From NCBI RefSeq assembly GCF_001592305.1, contig NZ_BCWR01000006.1, positions 124,001 through 188,000 on the forward strand: a stretch of 64,000 bases of DNA. Direction: 5' to 3'. Shown in pieces: positions 8,895 to 17,074 of this stretch. The notes under the pieces were generated by a model. The model had not been told where the DNA came from. It saw only the letters and a list, made by a program, of their open reading frames with translations, and did not search any database. How positions within the stretch are numbered: position 1 is the first letter of the stretch; each line of letters begins with the position of its first letter. This DNA is from Hydrogenophaga taeniospiralis CCUG 15921. Lineage in GTDB: Bacteria > Pseudomonadota > Gammaproteobacteria > Burkholderiales > Burkholderiaceae_C. Both the position numbers and the translations under genes were made by a program.

Positions 8895-9917
8895 CTATAC
8901 CGCCTCCAGGCTCACGTACACCAGGGTCTGGTTGAGCAGCTGGTAGGCGATCTCGCCGAAGGTCATGGGCCCGGTGAGCGGGCCGGTGCGCTGCCCCTCC
9001 AGGTTCGCGTGCAGGTAGTTGAGGATGCAGTTGCAACTCCAGCCGGCGGCGCGTGCGTCGGCCGGCAGGCCCTGGCCGAAGGCCCGGGCGGCGTCGGGCA
9101 CGGGCTGGGCCAGCCGGTACTCCACGTCGTCGAACACTGGCGCGTAGAAGTCCACCTGCCCATGGGCCGCGTCCACGCCCTTGAAGGACACGTTGACCAG
9201 GGCGCCCGAGTAGTCGGCCACCAGGGGCAGGCGGGTGTCGATGGCGCGCTCGCCCAGGTACTGGGCAAAGTCGCACAACTGGCCGTTGACGTAGGCCTCG
9301 CGCGCCGAAAAGCCGGTGGAGGGGAAGCGGATCGTGTCGCCCGGCCCGGGCTGGAACAGGTTGACGATGTCGATGCGCGGGTACACGTTCCCGGGCAGCG
9401 GCAGGTGCAGGGCCAGCGCCTGGTCGCTGCGGAATTCCAGCGTCTGGCCATTCGCCACCACAGGCGCGGCGCTGCCCAGATCGTCGAGGTGCACGCCGGC
9501 GATCCAGCCCACCAGGGGCTTGAGGTACATGTCTTCGTAGCCCGGCGCCTGGCGCGCGTACAGCGAATGCACGCCGGAGAACGCCGGAATGATCAGCACG
9601 CTCAGACCGTGCGCGGGCGCGTCCAGTGCGACCCGATCCAGGTTGTCTTCGCCGTACCAGCGCAGCGTGGGCGCGGCGTCCAGCACCGGCAGCTCGCTCA
9701 CGAACAGCTTCTGGCGCGAGCTCTCGCCGCCGTCCTGCCCCATGAAATAGGGAATGCTGCCGGCGATCCAGTTGCCGCGCGGCAGCTGGCGCAGCAGGGC
9801 CTCGTCGGCGGCCAGGCACAGGAAGGCGCCGCTGCGGATCGCCTGCGTGGCCTGCTCCAGGCTCATCAACACGCCGCTGCCGGCCGGCACGGTGCTGGAA
9901 GATGGGGGGGTGATCAT
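8895..9917 (-). CDS. conserved hypothetical protein of an unknown sigma-54-linked pair
   Basis: A 340-residue, probably cytoplasmic protein with no signal peptide or membrane helix. I do not recognise it with confidence; it may belong to an unnamed DUF family. Visible features are a mixed alpha/beta composition, an RGNWIAGSIPYFMGQDGG segment near residue 50, and a region with two nearby cysteines (GWSCNCILNYLHANLEG, about residue 295). The ATG at 9915-9917 has AGGAG four bases upstream. It lies eight bases downstream of the other unknown gene (9926-10654), so the two are cotranscribed. FIST-like sensory domains are a loose comparison from the C-terminal half and remain unproven. Confidence 0.75.
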   Translation of the reverse strand: MITPPSSSTVPAGSGVLMSLEQATQAIRSGAFLCLAADEALLRQLPRGNWIAGSIPYFMGQDGGESSRQKLFVSELPVLDAAPTLRWYGEDNLDRVALDAPAHGLSVLIIPAFSGVHSLYARQAPGYEDMYLKPLVGWIAGVHLDDLGSAAPVVANGQTLEFRSDQALALHLPLPGNVYPRIDIVNLFQPGPGDTIRFPSTGFSAREAYVNGQLCDFAQYLGERAIDTRLPLVADYSGALVNVSFKGVDAAHGQVDFYAPVFDDVEYRLAQPVPDAARAFGQGLPADARAAGWSCNCILNYLHANLEGQRTGPLTGPMTFGEIAYQLLNQTLVYVSLEAV

Positions 9918-9925
9918 GGGGCTCC

Positions 9926-10654
9926 TCAGCCTTGGCGCAGTTGCGCGAGTTCGTGGGTGAGCACGCGTTCGTTCTTCACGAAATAGCGGTGCAGTTCGCG
10001 CAGCTTGAGCAGGCGGACTTCTTCGTCGTTGATGAGTTCGAGCTGGGAGCGCACGCGGGTGAGCATGAGCTTGAGGCTGAGCACCCGGATGTCCAGCCCC
10101 ATCTCGGCGTTGAGCAGACGCATCCAGACCGGGTCGGTCAGGTCGGGCACGTTCGGGTGCCCGGGCTCGTCGGCCCAGGGCGCGCGGGGTGCCGCCGCCG
10201 GCGACGCGGCCACCGGTGCCTCGGCGACCCCGCTGGGCCGGCCGCTGTCGATGGCGTAGCGGTAGCGCCAGACGTCCTGCAGGCTCAGGTCCATCAGCGT
10301 GCACACCGACTGCAGCGACACGCCCTGGTTGAACATGGCGAACACGCGCTGCGACAGCGCGCGCGTGAAGGGCATGCCCGGCTCGCCCAGCCACTCCAGG
10401 CCGGGGTGGTGCTGCCCCGGCGGCAGCGCGACGTGCAGATGGCACTGGATCGGCCCGATGGACAGGTGGCGCCAGGATCCGGTCAGCGTGGAGGCCGCCG
10501 GCTTGCGCTCGCGCCCGAACCAGCCGCGCTCCACCTCGGGCGCCACCCAGACGTCGCAGCGCCGCTTGCGCGGGTCGAACTGGTATTCGCGCACCTCCCA
10601 GGGGCGCTCGATCAACAGCAGTTGCCGCAGCAGCGCCTTGTCGATACTGATCAT
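9926..10654 (-). CDS. hypothetical protein with ISL3-transposase-like N-terminal region
   Basis: A 242-residue soluble protein. Residues about 15-135 (RPWEVREYQFDPRKRR..., WRHLSIGPIQCHLHV..., FTRALSQRVFAMFNQGVSLQSVCTLMD, each in part) follow the order of the zinc-binding and helix-turn-helix N-terminus of ISL3-family transposases, but most zinc cysteines are missing and no DDE core follows. After an Ala/Pro linker (about 150-175) the C-terminal 65 residues form a long charged helix, probably a coiled coil. A domesticated DNA-binding protein is my inference. It is the first gene of a two-gene unit preceded by a sigma-54-like element at 10733-10748. Start ATG is at 10652-10654, with GAGGAGA upstream. 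Confidence 0.72.
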   Translation of the reverse strand: MISIDKALLRQLLLIERPWEVREYQFDPRKRRCDVWVAPEVERGWFGRERKPAASTLTGSWRHLSIGPIQCHLHVALPPGQHHPGLEWLGEPGMPFTRALSQRVFAMFNQGVSLQSVCTLMDLSLQDVWRYRYAIDSGRPSGVAEAPVAASPAAAPRAPWADEPGHPNVPDLTDPVWMRLLNAEMGLDIRVLSLKLMLTRVRSQLELINDEEVRLLKLRELHRYFVKNERVLTHELAQLRQG

Positions 10655-11123
10655 GGGGTTTGTCTCCTCGGTTGTTTGAGTTGGGGTGAGGCCATCCGGG
10701 TGTGACACAAACACCCCGGACGCGGCCGGGACCGCAATTGCCGTTCCACGTCCTGCAGCGGGCCGCCGCGGACCCCTGAAGCGGCGGCCCTCCGTGACGC
10801 TGTTCACGCCCGGCCCCCGAATGCGCGGGCGCTCCCGGGGTCGGCCCGGCCCGGGGTCGCCCGGCCGGGCACCGGGCCCCGGGCTGGCCCTGCGTTGCAG
10901 GGGAACAGCTGCGCCAAACTGGCACAAGCGAAGCGCCCCAGCGGGTACATCGCGGGGCTCAAACGGGGCCGCGCAAGGCCCCGAGCAGTACACACTTGGT
11001 ATTACAAGCTGTCACATTTGGCGTGCTATAACCAATGCCTCGTTGGAGACCAGAGGTCGCTCGCTCACCCACCCCCACGGCGCCCAGCCTGGGCCGTCAC
11101 GCCGCACAAGACCACAACAATCC
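10655..11123. other. intergenic region between divergent units
   Basis: This 469-base gap separates the minus-strand unknown pair from lplT. It contains the sigma-54-like element at 10733-10748, a very GC-rich self-complementary stretch (about 10830-10890) and a more AT-rich stretch at 10990-11040 with TATAAC. The last probably holds the lplT promoter, but I see no convincing -35 at correct spacing. No ORF here looks coding. Confidence 0.6.
10733..10748 (-). promoter_or_regulatory. sigma-54-like -24/-12 element
   Basis: On the minus strand the bases read TGGAACGGCAATTGCG, giving GG-N10-GC with TTGC at the -12 box. One position of the consensus TGGCACG-N4-TTGC is altered. It lies about 80 bases upstream of the unknown gene starting at 10654. 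A chance match is possible at this GC content. Confidence 0.45.
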
Positions 11124-12407
11124 ATGAAGCGCGGCTTCTACACCATCATGACGGCGCAGTTCTTCAGCTCCCTGGCTGACAACGCGCTGTTCGTGGCCGC
11201 CATCGAACTGCTGCGCAACCGGCATGCGCCCGAGTGGCAGAGCGCGGCTCTGGTGCCGCTGTTCGCGCTGTTCTATGTGGTGCTGGCCCCGTTCGTGGGG
11301 GCCTTCGCCGACGCGCGACCCAAGGGCCAGGTCATGTTCATCAGCAACGCCATCAAGGTGGCGGGCTGCCTGCTGATGCTGGTGGGTGTGCACCCACTGC
11401 TGGCCTATACCCTGGTGGGCCTGGGGGCCGCCGGCTATTCCCCCGCGAAGTACGGCATCCTCACCGAGCTGCTGCCGCCCTCGCAGCTGGTCAAGGCCAA
11501 CGGCTGGATCGAGGGCCTGACCATCGCCTCCATCATCCTGGGCGTGCTGCTCGGCGGCCAGCTGGTGGCGCCCTGGGTGTCCTCGCGCCTGCTCGCGATC
11601 GATCTGCCGGGCCTGCACACCGGCATCCACCACCCGGCCGAGGCGGCCATCGGCGCGCTCATGGTGGTCTACGCGCTGGCGGCCTGGTTCAACACCCGGA
11701 TTCCGCTGACCGGCGTGACGCCACGCGCCATGCCGCGCAACCCGCTGGCCCTGCTGCCCGACTTCTGGCGCTGCAACAGCCGGCTCTGGCGCGACCACCT
11801 GGGCCAGATCTCGCTGTCCACCACCACCCTGTTCTGGGGCGTCTCGGGCAACCTGCGCTACATCGTGCTGGCCTGGGCCGGCGCTGCGCTGGGCTACAGC
11901 ACCACCCAGGCGTCCAGCCTGGTGGGCGTGGTGGCACTGGGCACGGCTGTGGGCGCGGTGGTGGCGTCGATGCGCATGCGGCTGGACCAGGCCACGCGGG
12001 TGATGCCGCTGGGCATCGCCATGGGGGTGCTGGTGATCCTGATGAACTTCATCGACAACGTCTGGGTGGCCGCGCCCTTCCTGGTGCTGCTGGGCGGCCT
12101 CGGCGGTTTCCTGGTGGTGCCGATGAACGCCCTGCTGCAGCACCGGGGCCACAACCTGATGGGCGCGGGCCGCTCGATCGCGGTGCAGAACTTCAACGAA
12201 CAGGCCTGCATCCTGATCCTGGGCGCGCTCTACAGCTTCTCCACCGCGGCCGGCCTCTCGGCCTTCGCGGCCATCACCATCTTCGGCCTGGTGGTGGCCG
12301 GCTTCATGTGGGTGATCATGAAGTGGCACCAGCACAACCTGCGCCACCACCCCCACGAGCTGGAACGCCTGATGGAAATCGCCCGCCGCGACGACCTGCA
12401 CGGCTAA
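11124..12407 (+). CDS. lplT: lysophospholipid transporter LplT (MFS)
   Basis: A 427-residue major-facilitator permease that flips lyso-phospholipids across the inner membrane for re-acylation. The start MKRGFYTIMTAQFFSSLADNALFVAAIELL is strongly typical of LplT, and about twelve hydrophobic segments follow. No acyltransferase/acyl-ACP synthetase is fused or adjacent. The ATG at 11124-11126 is the only start that leaves the first membrane helix at the N-terminus. The gene is convergent with the REC-like gene at 12589, with a long palindrome between them. Confidence 0.95.
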   Translation: MKRGFYTIMTAQFFSSLADNALFVAAIELLRNRHAPEWQSAALVPLFALFYVVLAPFVGAFADARPKGQVMFISNAIKVAGCLLMLVGVHPLLAYTLVGLGAAGYSPAKYGILTELLPPSQLVKANGWIEGLTIASIILGVLLGGQLVAPWVSSRLLAIDLPGLHTGIHHPAEAAIGALMVVYALAAWFNTRIPLTGVTPRAMPRNPLALLPDFWRCNSRLWRDHLGQISLSTTTLFWGVSGNLRYIVLAWAGAALGYSTTQASSLVGVVALGTAVGAVVASMRMRLDQATRVMPLGIAMGVLVILMNFIDNVWVAAPFLVLLGGLGGFLVVPMNALLQHRGHNLMGAGRSIAVQNFNEQACILILGALYSFSTAAGLSAFAAITIFGLVVAGFMWVIMKWHQHNLRHHPHELERLMEIARRDDLHG

Positions 12408-12427
12408 GCGGCACGGGCCGCCGGGCT

Positions 12428-12590
12428 CAGAGGCTGGGAGTTTTTCGGGCGTGTCCGAGCAACGCGCCACAACGCGCCCGATCAAGGCGCAAAGCACAGC
12501 CATAGCTCGGGCTATGGCGCGCATTTGCAACGCGGAGCGGGTGCGTTTTGGCGTGGTGAGCGGGCATGAGCGAAAGACTCTCAGCCTCTC
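12428..12590. repeat. long imperfect palindrome (about 163 bp), possible MITE or bidirectional terminator
   Basis: Outer arms AGAGGCTGGGAGTTTTTC (12429-12446) and GAAAGACTCTCAGCCTCT (12572-12589) are nearly complementary. Pairing continues inward, with mismatches, to a central perfect hairpin GCCATAGC-TCGG-GCTATGGC (12499-12518). The whole interval between convergent lplT and the REC-like gene is this structure, and its right end overlaps the stop codon of the latter. It looks like a non-autonomous repeat element serving as a two-way terminator. Confidence 0.75.
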
Positions 12591-13566
12591 AGAACCCGAT
12601 GTTGGTCGGCTGGAAGTCTTTCATGCTCACCAGCCGGTGCCGGGCCAGCACCTTGTACAGATCGGCCTCGTTCACCGCACGGGGCAGATAGGCGTCGCTG
12701 CCGGCCAGGCCCGCCTTGATGCGGTCCATGCTGCCCGCCGTGGGCGCGAACATGATCACCACCGGGCTCTGTCCATCGGCCAGCTTGCGCTGCTTGGCGC
12801 CCCGGCAGATCTGGTAGGCGTCGGGCTGGCCGTTGAGGCGGTCGATCACCACCACCCGGTAGGTGTTGGCCTGCAGCAGGGCCAGCGCCTGGGGCGCCTC
12901 GCGCGACCAGTCGATCGTGAGCCCGTATTTCTTGAAGCGCTTGTGCAGGATGCGGCCTTCGACCAGGCTTTCGGCCACCAGCAGCAGGTCGTTGCGCGGC
13001 AGCTCGGGCAGCGCCGCCGGGGTCTTGCCACGGGTGGACTTCGACGCTCGCGCCGTTGCCGCGCGGGGCGCCGAGGACGCCCCGGGCAGCTCTTCCAGGC
13101 CGCCGAAGTCGGACAGACCCATCACGCCGGGGCGGGCCGCCCGCGCCGATTCCGCGGCCGTCGGTGCGGCGGGCCGCCGCACCATGACGCGGGTCGGAGG
13201 GAACTCGGTGGCGTCCAGGCGGCGGGCCGCCGGTGCCCGGGCCGCGGCGTCGCCGATGCGCACGCCCACCAGGGCGTCGAGCAGGCCCAGCACCGACACC
13301 AGCTTGACCGGCTTGCGCTGCAGCGGCCAGCCGGTGCCACCGTCGCTGTGCCCCACCAGCAGCACCTGGCCCGGCAATCGGGCCTGGCGCACCAAGTGCA
13401 GGGCCTGCATGTTGTCGGCGTTGACGATCAGCAGCTGCGCGTCCGCCACGTCGGCCTGCACCCGGTACTCGGGCGGGCGCCGCGCCGCGAGCCGGAAAAA
13501 CGATTCGAAGGTGGTGGACTCGCTGTCCGTGAAACCCACCAGAGCCACTGAGTAACTATTGGCCAT
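12589..13566 (-). CDS. response-regulator-like protein with C-terminal REC-type domain
   Basis: A 325-residue cytoplasmic protein. An N-terminal alpha/beta region (about 1-110) is followed by an Ala/Pro/Arg-rich linker (110-200) and a C-terminal receiver-like domain (about 205-315: NDLLLVAESLVEGRILHKRF, then YRVVVIDRLNGQPDAYQICR, then PVVIMFAPTAG). The usual phospho-acceptor region reads VVVIDRLNG, so an aspartate is in the right place, while the N-terminal acidic pair is not obvious. No output domain is attached. The N-terminal part may be a second, degenerate receiver. The partner kinase is not in this window. ATG at 13564-13566. Confidence 0.75.
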   Translation of the reverse strand: MANSYSVALVGFTDSESTTFESFFRLAARRPPEYRVQADVADAQLLIVNADNMQALHLVRQARLPGQVLLVGHSDGGTGWPLQRKPVKLVSVLGLLDALVGVRIGDAAARAPAARRLDATEFPPTRVMVRRPAAPTAAESARAARPGVMGLSDFGGLEELPGASSAPRAATARASKSTRGKTPAALPELPRNDLLLVAESLVEGRILHKRFKKYGLTIDWSREAPQALALLQANTYRVVVIDRLNGQPDAYQICRGAKQRKLADGQSPVVIMFAPTAGSMDRIKAGLAGSDAYLPRAVNEADLYKVLARHRLVSMKDFQPTNIGF

Positions 13567-13739
13567 GAAGCACCCGAAAACGCATACCTAGGAATTAGAT
13601 TTTTTGAGGAGTATGCCGGTTTTGGTGAGCCCCCCGGGGTAGTGGAAACGTCATCCCTCGCCAGCGTGACCGATTTCCCCTGTGCGTGGCGGGCCTGCAC
13701 GATCTGCCATAGTGAAGCCCTTCTTACAGGAGTGCCCAC

Positions 13740-14222
13740 ATGTCCAGCATCTACGACTTTGAAGCCCGGTCCATCGACGGCGAGCTGGTTCCGCTGCAAC
13801 AGTTCAGGGGCAAGCCGCTGCTGATCGTCAACACCGCCAGCGCCTGCGGTTTCACGCCGCAATTCGGCGGCCTGGAACAACTGCACCAGGCTTACGGCCC
13901 GCGTGGCCTGGTGGTGCTGGGCTTCCCGTGCAACCAGTTTGGCCAGCAGGACCCCGGCAGCGACGAGGAGATCGCCACCTTCTGCCAGCGCAATTTCGGC
14001 GTCACCTTTCCCATGATGAGCAAGATCGACGTCAACGGCCCCGAGGCCCATCCGCTCTACCAGTGGCTCAGCGCCGAGGCGCCCGGCCTGCTGGGCAGCA
14101 AGGCCATCAAGTGGAACTTCACCAAGTTCCTGGTGGGCAAGGACGGGCGCGTGCTCAAGCGCTACGCCCCGCAGGACGCGCCGCAGAAGCTGGCCTCGGA
14201 CATCGAAGCGGCCCTGCTCTGA
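13740..14222 (+). CDS. glutathione/thioredoxin peroxidase (GPx family, Cys type)
   Basis: A 160-residue thiol peroxidase reducing hydroperoxides in the cytoplasm. The motif NTASACGFTPQ gives peroxidatic C36. FPCNQFGQQ supplies the conserved Gln and a second cysteine (C64), and KWNFTKFLV supplies the Trp/Asn pair of the catalytic tetrad. It is a cysteine, not selenocysteine, enzyme. ACAGGAG lies seven to eight bases before the ATG at 13740. It is divergent from the REC-like gene, with 173 bases between them. Confidence 0.95.
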   Translation: MSSIYDFEARSIDGELVPLQQFRGKPLLIVNTASACGFTPQFGGLEQLHQAYGPRGLVVLGFPCNQFGQQDPGSDEEIATFCQRNFGVTFPMMSKIDVNGPEAHPLYQWLSAEAPGLLGSKAIKWNFTKFLVGKDGRVLKRYAPQDAPQKLASDIEAALL

Positions 14223-14741
14223 CCCCGCCGCGCAGCCAGGCGCCGCCCGCGCCCTGAGCCTGCCGCGCGCCCCTTTTCAAGCCTCCGGATCCCGTGCGCC
14301 CAGCGCGCCGGGAGGGGCAATCCTGCGCGCCAACCACACCGCGAACCCGTCAAGCATTAAAGCTTTATTAAAACACTAGGGATTACAGGCAAAACAACAA
14401 CGAATTGTTACAGAAACTTAAATTTCCCACAACCTGGCGAAACACCATGATATTTTCCCAATTGCAACCGTTTGTTTTGAGCTTTTCTCCACCACCAGCC
14501 CGATTTCCCGCACCGGCCGCGCGCCCCGGTGCATGGCTGGACACCGGAGCCGCCTGAAGCGGCCACGCCACCGCCCCGAGGGTCTGGTGGCCCCGCGCGG
14601 GGTCGACGCCTCCCCAGGAGAGCCCAGAAGAGCCGGTCAAAGGCATTGAGGTGGTCCCACCAGACCACCGGTACCCAGGTTGGGACCCGTGTCGCGATCC
14701 CCCGTTGCAGGCCCCATCGACAACCACAGCGCAACCGTTCC
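14223..14741. other. intergenic leader of the GTPase/Roadblock cluster
   Basis: These 519 bases have no supported gene. The first part is GC rich with partly self-complementary CCTCCGG/CCGGGAGG (about 14280-14325). Bases 14345-14485 are unusually AT rich (ATTAAAGCTTTATTAAAA, AATTGTTAC, AACTTAAATTT), which makes this the likely promoter region of the downstream operon. I could not fix a -35/-10 pair with good spacing. Confidence 0.55.
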
Positions 14742-15140
14742 ATGCGACACAGCCGTCTTCTGTCCACCAACGCCACGTCCCAGCTGGGCCCCCAGTTCGC
14801 CGTGTTGCGTCTGCGCTCCTGGCCCGATCTGCGCCACGTCTCGGACCGCCTGACCCCCGACGTGATCCGCATCTGCGCCCTGCTGGCGATCCGGCCCACG
14901 GGCGCGCCCCTGATCCACCGCCTGCTGGACATGCCGCGCGAACGTGCCCAGCACGTCGTGGACATGCTCTACCTCCACGGGCATCTGAGCGACGGCGCCC
15001 CGGCTGCCCCCCTGGAAAAGAAGGAAGAAGCCCCGGCCATCGCGGCGCCCGGGGTCCAAGCGCCCAAAGAGGTTCCCCCTTCGGTGACCGGTTTTCTGGA
15101 TCGTTTCCGGAAAAAGCTGCTGCCCGCCGGAGCGCACTGA
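14742..15140 (+). CDS. small winged-helix-like protein, first gene of the GTPase/Roadblock cluster
   Basis: A 132-residue protein of unknown family. Residues about 30-85 (LTPDVIRICALLAIRPTGAP, then LIHRLLDMPRERAQHVVDML) look like a winged-helix fold and resemble the N-terminal part of the protein at 19038-19595 in the same cluster. A Pro/Ala/Lys-rich linker and a short basic amphipathic tail (FLDRFRKKLLP) follow. The start at 14742 is chosen because upstream in-frame sequence is low-complexity, but no strong ribosome-binding site is visible. Its stop lies one base before the next start. A role as a DNA-binding or protein-docking adaptor is inference. Confidence 0.6.
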   Translation: MRHSRLLSTNATSQLGPQFAVLRLRSWPDLRHVSDRLTPDVIRICALLAIRPTGAPLIHRLLDMPRERAQHVVDMLYLHGHLSDGAPAAPLEKKEEAPAIAAPGVQAPKEVPPSVTGFLDRFRKKLLPAGAH

Positions 15141-15141
15141 G

Positions 15142-15699
15142 GTGGAGTGCTCCGTTCTGTTCATGGGCCCGGTGGGCGCCGGCAAGAGCATGGCCGTGCA
15201 GACCCTGTCGGACATCGACGTGCTCGACACGGACGAGCGCGCCACCGACGAGACCGCCGCGTACAAACAGAACACCACCGTCTGCATGGATGCCGGGGTG
15301 CTGGAGCTGGGTTCCGGCGACAAGGTGCGGCTGATCGGCGCGCCCGGCCAGGACCGCTTCGACTTCATGTGGGACATCCTGCTGCAACAGGCCCGCGCGG
15401 TCATCCTGTTGCTGGACCACAGCCGGGTGAGCCGGCTGGAAGACCTCGACCATTTCATGGACCGCCTGGGCGAGCGTCTGGTGGGTCGCAAGCTGCCCCT
15501 GGCCGTCGGCATCACGCATGTCGAACTGCTCCCGGAGCTGTCGCTGGGCATCTACCGCCGTCGCCTGCGGGAACGCGAAGACAGCTTCCCGGCCTGCGTG
15601 GTGCCGGTGCTCCCGGTCGACGCCCGCGAAAAAAAGGACATGCAGACACTGGTGCTCACCGTGGCGGCCATGCTCGAAATGATGCACCGCTATGGTTAA
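15142..15699 (+). CDS. MglA/Cvn-type small GTPase
   Basis: A 185-residue Ras-like P-loop protein. The G1 loop is GPVGAGKS (residues 9-16). The G3 region is APGQDRF, with PGQ in place of the usual DxxG, as in MglA and actinobacterial conservon GTPases. The G4 position reads THVE (125-128) instead of NKxD, so guanine specificity may be changed. A G5-like PVDARE lies near 158. Prokaryotic GTPases of this type are controlled by Roadblock/LC7 proteins, and several are encoded just downstream. The gene overlaps the next by eight bases (ATGGTTAA), implying translational coupling. It is predicted to act as the switch of the cluster. Confidence 0.85.
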   Translation: MECSVLFMGPVGAGKSMAVQTLSDIDVLDTDERATDETAAYKQNTTVCMDAGVLELGSGDKVRLIGAPGQDRFDFMWDILLQQARAVILLLDHSRVSRLEDLDHFMDRLGERLVGRKLPLAVGITHVELLPELSLGIYRRRLREREDSFPACVVPVLPVDAREKKDMQTLVLTVAAMLEMMHRYG

Positions 15700-17074
15700 T
15701 GTGTCCCTGCGTCTGCGCGGATTCGGTCTGGCCTACGACGACCGCGTGGTCTTGCGCGGCATCGACCTGGATGTGCCCGCGCAAGGCTGCACCGTGCTGC
15801 TCGGGCCGGCCGGCACAGGCAAGTCGTCGCTGCTGCGCACCCTGGCCGGGTACAACGACAACAACCCCAGCCTGCGTGTCTGGGGCCAGCTGCAGTACCA
15901 GGGTGCCGCCCGCACCCCCGACCACCAGCCGGCGCTGGTGGTGCAGAAGGCCCAGTTGCTGGTGTCCACGGTGCTGGACAACCTGCTGAGCGGCCTGCCC
16001 GACCGCTCCCGGCTGACGCGCGCGCAGCAACTGGACCGTTTGCGACAGATAACCGGGGAGTTGCACCAGGCGTGGATCATGGACCGCCTGCACACCTCGG
16101 TCCTGGACCTGAGCCTGCCGCAGCAGCGGGTGATCGCCATCCTGCGCGAGTTCCTGGGCCGGCCGGCCCTGCTGATGCTCGACGAGCCCACCACCGGCCT
16201 GAGCGACGACGAGGCCGACGGCCTGGCGGACTTCATCGAAGACATCGGCCGCCAGCAGGCCATGCTGCTGGTGCTGCACCACCTGCGGCTGACCCGCCGG
16301 CTGGCCCAGCATGTGGTGCTCATCGCGAGCGGCCGGACCCAGGAAAGTGCACCCACCGAGCGCTTCTTCGACCAGCCGCAGAGCGAGGCCGCCTGCCAGT
16401 TCATCCGCACCGGTTCCTGCCCGGAGTTTTCGCCTGCGCAGGAGGCGGATGCCCTTCCCGATGAACCCGCGGCGCCACCCCGGACCCCCTGCCTCTCCAC
16501 GCTGGTCAGCGCGGCGAGCGGCCCACGCGGGTTCGCCTGGCTGCTGCCCGGGCGACTGGCGGGCACGCCATGGCCGGGCCTGATCCGGGAGACCGAAGAC
16601 GATCTGGGCGCGCTGCGCCACGTGGGCGTCACCCGGCTGGTGAGCCTGACCGAGCAGGCGTTTCCAGAGGCGCTGGCCGCGCGCTTCGGCCTCCAGTGCG
16701 CCAGCCTGCCCATCGCCGACATGCAGGCGCCCACCCTGGCCCGCGCGGCCGCCCTGTGCAACGACATCGACCACTGGCTGCGGGCGGGCGAGGTGGTTGC
16801 CCTGCACTGCAAGGCCGGCCTGGGCCGCACGGGCACCCTGCTGGCCGCCTATTGGCTCTGGCAGGGCAATGGCCAACGCAGCGCGCTGGAGAGCATCGAC
16901 CGCATCCGCCGGCTGGACGCCGCCATGATCCAGGCCCCCTCACAGACCGCATTCCTGTCTGGCTTCGCCGACTTCCTCAGCCGGCGACCGTATCCCCCCC
17001 TCACGACCTTGGGTAATGGTCGATTCCACAAAAACGATTCCCCTGAAAGGAAATTCCCTCATGAACAAACTTGA
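15692..17074 (+). CDS. ABC ATPase domain fused to dual-specificity/tyrosine phosphatase domain
   Basis: A 460-residue two-domain protein. Residues 1-240 are an ABC ATPase with Walker A GPAGTGKS (38-45), a Q-loop near Q85, a degenerate signature LSLPQQR (about 140-146), Walker B ALLMLDEP (159-166) and H-loop LHH near 196. Residues about 275-435 are a cysteine phosphatase with P-loop HCKAGLGRTG (372-381) and a probable general acid D343 in IADMQAP. No membrane helices and no permease gene nearby, so transport is unlikely. The ABC half may act as a molecular switch or scaffold. The phosphatase would act on phosphoproteins, perhaps of this cluster. It overlaps both neighbours (8 and 14 bases). 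Confidence 0.88.
   Translation: MVNVSLRLRGFGLAYDDRVVLRGIDLDVPAQGCTVLLGPAGTGKSSLLRTLAGYNDNNPSLRVWGQLQYQGAARTPDHQPALVVQKAQLLVSTVLDNLLSGLPDRSRLTRAQQLDRLRQITGELHQAWIMDRLHTSVLDLSLPQQRVIAILREFLGRPALLMLDEPTTGLSDDEADGLADFIEDIGRQQAMLLVLHHLRLTRRLAQHVVLIASGRTQESAPTERFFDQPQSEAACQFIRTGSCPEFSPAQEADALPDEPAAPPRTPCLSTLVSAASGPRGFAWLLPGRLAGTPWPGLIRETEDDLGALRHVGVTRLVSLTEQAFPEALAARFGLQCASLPIADMQAPTLARAAALCNDIDHWLRAGEVVALHCKAGLGRTGTLLAAYWLWQGNGQRSALESIDRIRRLDAAMIQAPSQTAFLSGFADFLSRRPYPPLTTLGNGRFHKNDSPERKFPHEQT

Noticed and set aside
11097-12530. 477-codon minus-strand frame opposite lplT
   Set aside because: His/Gln-rich shadow of a well-supported membrane transporter gene.
15692-17074. Simple ABC transporter ATPase
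   Set aside because: No permease or binding-protein gene is near and half the protein is a phosphatase, so a transport role is not supported.
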